This document shows, piece after piece, positions 58,345 through 64,000 of a DNA stretch of 64,000 nucleotides. The stretch spans positions 30,232,922 to 30,296,921 of the forward strand of contig NC_133472.1 of assembly GCF_025370935.1 (NCBI RefSeq). The letters are read 5' to 3'. The notes beneath the pieces are model-generated. The model was not told the origin of the DNA and made no database searches. It worked only from the letters and a program-made list of their open reading frames with translations. Numbering within the stretch: the first letter of the stretch is position 1; each line of letters begins with the position of its first letter. Source of the DNA: Choristoneura fumiferana (taxonomy: Eukaryota > Arthropoda > Insecta > Lepidoptera > Tortricidae). The position numbers and the translations under genes were made by a program.

Positions 58345-58460
58345 GTCCAGAGGAGCCAGTCATCAAAAAACTATTACCTTTAATACCCACTACGTGGTAA
58401 CAATAGCCTAGTTTGTTATTTATTAATGTTCGACACAATAAACAATTATGTTTTAAGTTT
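58345..58460 (+). other. candidate terminal exon with poly(A) signal
   Basis: A long pyrimidine tract and acceptor (TTCTTTTTTTTTAATTTACAG) end at 58344. The exon holds about 100 nt to an AATAAA at 58437-58442, followed by a GT/T-rich stretch (GTTTTAAGTTTAAGTTTTAT) suited to cleavage-factor binding. In the phase left by the exon ending at 32375 it reads 17 codons to TAA at 58398. It lies 1.37 kb after the last mir-2 hairpin, making it the natural end of the cluster's host RNA. Confidence 0.6.
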
Positions 58461-59091
58461 AAGTTTTATTTGTTAAGTAAGTAAAAATACCTAAACCTAA
58501 TAGTAGTATATGCTACTGTTACGTAATAAGGGTCCTCCTACACTACATGAGTGTGGTTTTATGAAACAAGGCAAGTATGTGTTAGTTTGTTGTACGTAAC
58601 AACTAGCGTGGTGTACGTAGTTGTTGTACGTGTGTTAAATACATATATGCTACATGGTAATTAACGTCAAACCACCTATTTTTTTTAACCGATAAAAAGG
58701 ACCAAAGAGGGCTGTGTAGCTAACATAGCGAACATCAGAAGGTCGCGTTGGTGTTGTCATGGACCAAGAGATGAATAAGGGCATTATAAATAGTGGCAAG
58801 CTGTAGGTACTGGACCAATCAATACTTATTATTTAAACTTCATTATTTATCTTATCACATTGTCTTGTCATTTTGAAAATTGCTAAGTACACCTACTTAC
58901 GTGATCGTTGGGAAATTTGATTGCAACTGATTTTTGGGAAACTGAAGTGTGATTCACTCAATCGGAAAGTTTAGGTGCGACTGTGCGACGTCAGTGGGTG
59001 TGACAACGTGCGCAGCGAGGAGGAAGGAGCGTATTAGGTTTAACTATTATTATTAAGATTATATACCTACGTATTATACACCTACATATAA
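58461..59091. other. no gene seen
   Basis: Downstream of the poly(A) signal; AT-rich. Confidence 0.4.
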
Positions 59092-59451
59092 CGGGTGTGG
59101 CCTGTAATATGAGGTAATAATTAAAACATAGATCATACTCGTCAAACTGAACAACATTAGATCAGCGACTTTTAAAAATAATTAGTTTTTTAATTTTTAT
59201 TACACTTTTAAGTTTATTCGAAAAAGCAATGTAAAGCAAAATGCTTGATGTTGGTAGCGCGATTGGCGACGTCAGTTGTGTTGTGTTGTGTTCTGTGTCT
59301 GTGTTCTAGGATGGCATACATTGATAGCAGTATTTAATTTGAATAAAAAAGGGTAAATCTAAATACTCAATTATTTTTAAAACTCGCTGAACTAATCTTG
59401 TTCAGATTGAAGAGTACTTAATTTTTTGCTCGTTTTACAGGCCACACTCGG
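59092..59451. mobile_element. MITE, GGTGTGGCCTGTAATA ends
   Basis: CGGGTGTGGCCTGTAATATG at the left, inverse TTTTACAGGCCACACTCGG at the right; inner CTGAACAACATTAGATCAGC is mirrored too. A one-ended relative is at 54708-54740. Confidence 0.8.
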
Positions 59452-59527
59452 TTTAGGTAAATACGTCTAGAAAATTAAGCCAAAAATAAAATAATAGTAC
59501 CTAATGAAACTTTTTTTTATTACTCTG

Positions 59528-59645
59528 CCCAATAGGTGATAGACATTATGTATAATGCCCGGGCAATTTAATAGTTATACCAAATTGCCATCTCGTACTT
59601 ACTGTGATTTATCACTTGGTCCATTGAAGCGATTGATTTCAAGCG
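59528..59645 (+). repeat. direct repeat (with 61453-61570)
   Basis: AATAGGTGATAGACATTATG, CAATTTAATAGTTATACCAA and TTTATCACTTGGTCCATT recur in the same order at 61453-61570. Confidence 0.9.
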
Positions 59646-60256
59646 AACTTCCATTGAAGCAGATCTATCGAAGACGCAGTTTAAATTGACATACTTACCC
59701 AATATTCTTCTTCTGCTTCGCTCCTGCCATGTGTTTTGTATTAAATAAGGGGGAGGGACTTGGTTTTCTGAAAGCTTTTCTTTTGGAGTGGCCTTAAATA
59801 AATTGTTTAACTAAAAATGATATGGTTTTGGGTATCAAGCAAAAGTCGTAGGTAGCCCAAGTACCAACCTAATATTTATCTCTAAGATAAAAATCTTCAT
59901 CTACCTACGGATACAGATTGCAGAAGTTCCAGGACACTACAGTAAGTAAATGAAGTAAATAAATAGGGTAAGTGGAGTTACGCTAATATTATACTAATTA
60001 CTGAATAAAAATAACCCTCCTTCGGGCAGTCGGGTAAAAACAATACCGACGGTACACCCCGAGGCACGTAATCTAGCGGTGACCATTATTTTTTACGCAT
60101 ATCACAGGCTCGTCAATTAGCGCTTTCGCTTGCCAGCCCCACCCGCCCCGCGCGTCGCTCAGATTCCCGTAATACCTTATTTCATACTTCTGTGCATTAA
60201 CGGCTATCGCTAGACTAACATGCCGTGGGCTGTAGGTATCAGTGTATATAGGTAGG

Positions 60257-60545
60257 TACAGTCACGTCTAAAAATATGTAAACAAAAACAAGGTTGCATA
60301 AATATGTAGTCATACATTGTATCAAAAATATTTATCTATTACTGACACCAATAAATTGTATTCATTAAACTTTTTCAGTATTATGTAATCACAAAATGCT
60401 TCAGAAAGTTGCATACTTAAATAAATTCCATTTAAATGTATCCACCTCGTAGGCAAAAATAAGTATACATGAATGGGTTCCATATACATATAACCACACC
60501 AATTTGGCAAATATTTGTATACGCCGTTTGATTCATAAATATGTA
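60257..60545. repeat. left arm of a long inverted repeat
   Basis: Starts TACAGTCACGTCTAAAAATA. Nearly the whole arm is found inverted at 61783-62070. The frames at 60322-60710 and 61714-62060 encode the same peptide only because of this repeat. Confidence 0.9.
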
Positions 60546-60679
60546 AACACGATTTGATATTTTGATTCGTTTTGAAGAATTACTGTATTGTCTCTTTCGT
60601 AACCTGCATGCGGGCAGGGACATACATACTACGAATCCATACTCCATTAAAATAATATTATATACTGGTGACCCGTTCC

Positions 60680-60995
60680 GGCACAACACGGTTACGGTAT
60701 ACATAGACACCGTGAATCACACTATTTATTTGTGAAAACCGCATCAAAATCCGTTGCGTAGTTTGAAAGATCTAAGCGTACAGACAAAAAAAGCGACTTT
60801 GTTTTATACTATGGAGTGATGAATTGAAAGTAACTCTGTCTGTTCCAGTATCACGTCGAAACCGACTGGTTTCGACTGTCAAGGGCTGAACATAGGGTAC
60901 TTAGTTTTTATCTCCAAAAGCAACCCTTAAGGGGAGAAAATGGGGATGAACTGACTGGAGTGAGCTGGATGAAATTTGGTATGGATATATTTTAA
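60680..60995. repeat. Helitron-like or LINE fragments
   Basis: ATCCGTTGCGTAGTTTGAAA, CGACTTTGTTTTATACTATG, then GATGAAATTTGGTATGGATA. Common lepidopteran repeat pieces in the spacer of the long inverted repeat. Confidence 0.45.
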
Positions 60996-61452
60996 TTTTT
61001 TATACACCATCAAGATCACCAAATACTTGGAAACGTCCAGAGTGGTCATTAATATCGACTAAGCCAAAGCGATCAAGTTGTTCGGGTCATCCACTGAGGA
61101 CAGATCACTGAAGCATCTATAATTTGCAATCTTTAATCATTGTAATTTTAATTGTAGAAGACAGCTTCTGAATGACGATGACAGAATGGCGATCTTGCAC
61201 TTGACAGTATAAGTATATGTAAGTAATTGATTTTAAAATGATGTTCTTCCATGAAGCCAGTGACTTTCTTTTATAATATATAACCTATCTGAAGTTACAA
61301 ATAGGTAGTGTTTTCTATCTAGTCTATAATCTTTATCTATTCACTTTAATGTGAAGTTTGGAAGTTGGACAAGTGCAAATGATGTCTCTTGTTGTCAATT
61401 CTTTATAATTCATTGTGTTTTAAAAAAAATTACAGCTATCGTAATCGATGAT

Positions 61453-61570
61453 GCCCAATAGGTGATAGACATTATATATAGCCCGGCAATTTAATAGTTA
61501 TACCAATTGCCAACTCGCTACAGTGTGCTTTATCACTTGGTCCATTAACAATTGATTTTAAAAGCGAAAA
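61453..61570 (+). repeat. direct repeat (with 59528-59645)
   Basis: Second copy of the 118-bp segment, 1.9 kb downstream of the first. Confidence 0.9.
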
Positions 61571-61782
61571 TGCTTAGTGCACCTTTCTGAGAATGACCCT
61601 AAACTGAAATACTCAATATTTACAAGTCAATTCAATCTAAGGACTGTCAAGTGCGTCATTAGAATAATCGTGAGATAGACGTATGCAGTGACAAGTCCGC
61701 ACTGTTTTGTGAATTGTCAAATCAGTTTAAATATACAACTTACGATTCTATGCCAGTCAGACAAGGTTTGTTGTTGCAGTCT

Positions 61783-62070
61783 GGATACATATTTATGAAT
61801 CAAACGGCGTATACAAATATTTACCAAATTGGTGTGGTTATATGTATATGGAACCCATTCATGTATACTTATTTTTGCCTACGAGGTGGATACATTTAAA
61901 TGGAATTTATTTAAGTATGCAACTTTCTGAAGCATTTTGTGATTACATAATACTGAAACAGTTTAATGAATACAATTTTGGTGTCAGTAATAGATACATA
62001 TTTATGATGAAAATGTGTGGCTACATATTTTCAAATTTTTTTGGTATACATAGTGTTTAGAGGTACTGTA
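61783..62070. repeat. right arm of a long inverted repeat
   Basis: Inverse of 60257-60545, ending ...AGAGGTACTGTA. Spacer between arms is about 1.24 kb. Together they could form a foldback element with TACAGT ends or be two inverse insertions of one family. Confidence 0.9.
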
Positions 62071-62221
62071 CTTACGACGTCGACACCCATATCGCATGTC
62101 GTATAAATGTTCTCGAACGATCTGTCAAATCACTCGTTTCGCGCGCGCTGAGGCTCTAAATTAGTTGAACTCCTATAGTGTGGGGTATCGTTGGATAGGT
62201 CTTGTCCATTGAGGGGTTGCC

Positions 62222-62290
62222 AAGACGATTTCTTGACTCAGTGATCTGTTTGCGAAATATTCAACTTTAAAGTGCAAATTTTCATTAAGA
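62222..62290 (+). repeat. fragment of dispersed repeat family
   Basis: GATCTGTTTGCGAAATATTC and AAAGTGCAAATTTTCATTAA match 300-345; preceded by ATAGTGTGGGGTATCGTTGG as in the 53.6-kb copy. Confidence 0.75.
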
Positions 62291-62300
62291 TCGATCTAAA

Positions 62301-62583
62301 GGTGCGGCCAAACCGCTGCTTAAAAAACGGTGACGGCACAGAATCGCAGTGACGCACCGTATGCGGTACCTATGCGCACCGTTTTTATCGCATGCTTACC
62401 ACACCGCATCGCAGTGACGTACCGTAAAAGTCAGGTTTTTACCGAACAAAAGTCGTGACGTTTACGGCACGTCACTGCGTATTTTAAGCAGCGGTGTGGA
62501 AAGCATGCAAAAAAACGGTGCGCATACGATGTGTCACTGCGATTCCGTACCGTCACCGTTTTTTAAGCAGCGATGTGGCCGCT
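62301..62583. mobile_element. foldback MITE with internal GCAGTGACG repeats
   Basis: GCTGCTTAAAAAACGGTGAC faces GTCACCGTTTTTTAAGCAGC, flanked by GCGGCCAAAC / ATGTGGCCGC. GCAGTGACGNACCGTA-type motifs occur repeatedly in both arms. Confidence 0.9.
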
Positions 62584-63039
62584 TCTTAAATGGATGGACC
62601 GTTCTTAGTCCGGGTGTCACTGAAGGACAACATTGGGCAAGGACATCACAAAAAAAAAACACAAAAATATAATCTTCATTTTAATCTGCGTAAGAGTAAA
62701 GAAAGCAAATGTTTACACATTCAAGTTTTCCGATTCCTTGGTACTTATTTAATCCTGGCTGGACAAATGGACATTCAGTATCAAATAACTTATACTTACA
62801 TCAGCGGACGAGGTTTTTCCTAAACTATTGAACATGCTCCAGGATCGCAAAGCAACTGACTTAAATTGTATGGGATCCTAGAATGTGTAATTTTTAGAAA
62901 AATAGCCAATCATTTGGGTAGGTACCTACTGTTTACGTTTTCCATACTATTCATTACGGCTTGATACTATTGGTATCAGATATTCATTATTTTTGGCACT
63001 AACTTAGCTTTTTTCTCTTTGCACAATATAAATATGTAC
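62584..63039. other. no gene seen
   Basis: The frame at 62590-62823 has no recognisable motif. Confidence 0.4.
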
Positions 63040-63698
63040 CTTAGAGCAACGCGGGCTTCCTACGGAAGGGAGTAGCCATTCGCCGCGTTCCCCTCTGTCA
63101 AAGTACAAGCCCAACTGGGCATACGAATTTTATAAAAAAAGGCGCGCTCGGATTTCAAACTCGCGCGGATTTCAAACTTTCAGTCGCGCGAGTGATCGCT
63201 GCAGTGCTAAAAATGCCGAATAGTTCAGTTTTCTGCTGTAAAAAGAGATCTGGGACATAAAGCTTGCAAGAAGATGGTGTTACATTTCACATGTAAGTAA
63301 ATTGTTATCGTATTAGTGCTATTTAATTACATTTAAACAACAGTCGTACATTTTATCAGAATATTATTGTCGGATTCGTTTACCAACATCGAGTCCGCTA
63401 ATCCGTACAAATTTCGGATTGGTCAAGCGATAAATCCGACTTTTCGCCGATGAAGAACTTAGTGATGTTACTGTCAATGTGTGAGTTTTGAGTCATCTGT
63501 ACACGAATTATTAAAGTATTGTTGAATTATTTATGTGTCAACGTCGTCATTACAGTCAGTTGGCAGTTTTTTTGCATGTAATTGTGCGGAACTGCACTTG
63601 TGTGCACCATTTCCCCCGCAACGACCGCCAGAACAATTTTAAAGGTAATCTACCGCTAAGGCTACTCCCTTCCGGTAGGAAGCCCGCGTTGCTCTAAG
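63040..63698 (+). mobile_element. TIR element carrying a THAP-domain relic
   Basis: CTTAGAGCAACGCGGGCTTC (63040) is inverted at 63698, with the arms running about 38 bp to GGGAGTAGCC/GGCTACTCCC. The interior contains a THAP-like exon (63213-63292). No clear target duplication was seen. P-element-like and Kolobok transposases carry THAP domains, so either is possible. Confidence 0.75.
63213..63292 (+). pseudogene. THAP-type zinc finger, first-exon relic
   Basis: Reads MPNSSVFCCKKRSGT, a stop, then SLQEDGVTFHM and the donor GTAAGT. The MP start, Cys pair region, KKRSG and FH correspond to the start of a THAP (C2CH) finger, commonly split by an intron after FH. One premature stop; likely a dead transposase exon. 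A second piece (CAPFPPQRP-like) before a donor at 63643 is uncertain. Confidence 0.55.
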
Positions 63699-63699
63699 A

Positions 63700-64000
63700 C
63701 CCCTACACACTCAACCCAGTCTTTCATGAAACTTATATAATGTCGCGTAGTATTAAATGATGTTTAGTAAACCAAATAGAGTAAAATTTAATAATAGAAA
63801 CCAATATCGTAATATTGTTAGACAATAACATCAAAGAAAAAAAATCTATCAATAAGATTCGTAATGTAATAATTCGGCTACCTTAAGCTTGCGAATTCTC
63901 CTCTTCACGACGATGCGCTTTCCATTAAATATCCATTATTAAATAATTAAAAAACCAAGGCATTCACTGCCTGAAATGCAATACAATCGTGCCCTATCCC
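63700..64000. other. no gene seen
   Basis: AT-rich window end. Confidence 0.4.

Larger units (their letters stand above)
31438..58460 (+). ncRNA. putative spliced host transcript (pri-miRNA) of the mir-71/2/13 cluster
   Basis: This span joins four candidate exons (31438-31507, 31763-31870, 32315-32375, 58345-about 58460), each bounded by strong GT-AG signals on the + strand. All six miRNA hairpins would lie in the last, 26-kb intron. The first exon(s) must lie upstream of 31438 because that exon begins with a good acceptor; GC-rich islands between 8.3 and 13.9 kb are candidates. What is seen: splice consensus, a poly(A) signal, and same-strand miRNAs. What is inferred: that the exons belong to one transcript. 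Alternatively, the 31-kb exons and the 58-kb exon could belong to different RNAs. RNA-seq would settle this. Confidence 0.55.

Noticed and set aside
60322..62060. Matching peptides encoded on opposite strands
   Set aside because: Both come from the arms of a long inverted repeat; no coding signal.
1..64000. CRISPR array or bacterial operon
   Set aside because: No regularly spaced identical short repeats with unique spacers; splice signals, SINEs and miRNAs show this is insect nuclear DNA.

Overview
The window looks like a non-coding, repeat-rich stretch of a lepidopteran (moth or butterfly) nuclear genome. The evidence is AT-rich unique DNA, a high density of short foldback elements, tRNA-derived SINEs with the lepidopteran RTE-type tail (GTGCCCAGCAGTGGGACG), degenerate mariner, Tc1, hAT and THAP-type transposons, Helitron-like termini, and a microRNA set known from insects. 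No long intact protein gene was found; most long reading frames are chance frames in GC-rich or repeat DNA.

The biologically central content is the mir-71/mir-2/mir-13 microRNA cluster on the + strand. mir-71 is at 48207-48294, and five mir-2-family hairpins (2a-like, 13a-like, 13b-like, 2a-like, 2b-like) lie at 56385-56979. All five share the AUCACAG seed. About 8.1 kb of mostly repeat-derived DNA separates mir-71 from the rest. Around the cluster I see a plausible spliced host transcript: exons at 31438-31507, 31763-31870 and 32315-32375 with strong splice signals, then a terminal exon at 58345-58460 with an AATAAA signal. The miRNAs would sit in a 26-kb last intron. The joined exons carry a possible 47-codon ORF with a good start context, but coding capacity is unproven. 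GC-rich islands at 8.3-9.3, 10.6-11.1 and 13.4-13.9 kb, some followed by GT-AG donors, are candidate upstream promoters or first exons.

Layout: 0.3-2 kb, SINE tail and Helitron-like copy; 4.5-6.55 kb, Tc1/mariner-type transposon with roughly 290-bp inverted repeats and a nested 693-bp MITE; 7.4-8.1 kb, GC-rich higher-order tandem repeat; 8.3-13.9 kb, GC-rich islands; 16.7-19.8 kb, palindromes, foldbacks, SINE and MITEs; 22.2-23.3 kb, dead mariner; 24-30 kb, paired repeats and a SINE interrupted by a MITE; 31.4-32.4 kb, host exons; 32.8-34.5 kb, hAT element with perfect 8-bp target duplication; 35.6-43.2 kb, MITEs, SINEs and a second Helitron-like copy; 43.2-46.1 kb, an unclassified 2.9-kb TIR element loaded with CCCTTACG motifs; 47-48 kb, MITE cluster and mir-71; 49.5-56.2 kb, repeats and a second transposase relic; 56.4-57 kb, mir-2/13 cluster; 57.9-63.7 kb, MITEs, a long inverted repeat and a THAP-type relic.

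All calls come from reading the sequence. Family names for transposons rest on termini, target duplications and short protein motifs, not on database searches.
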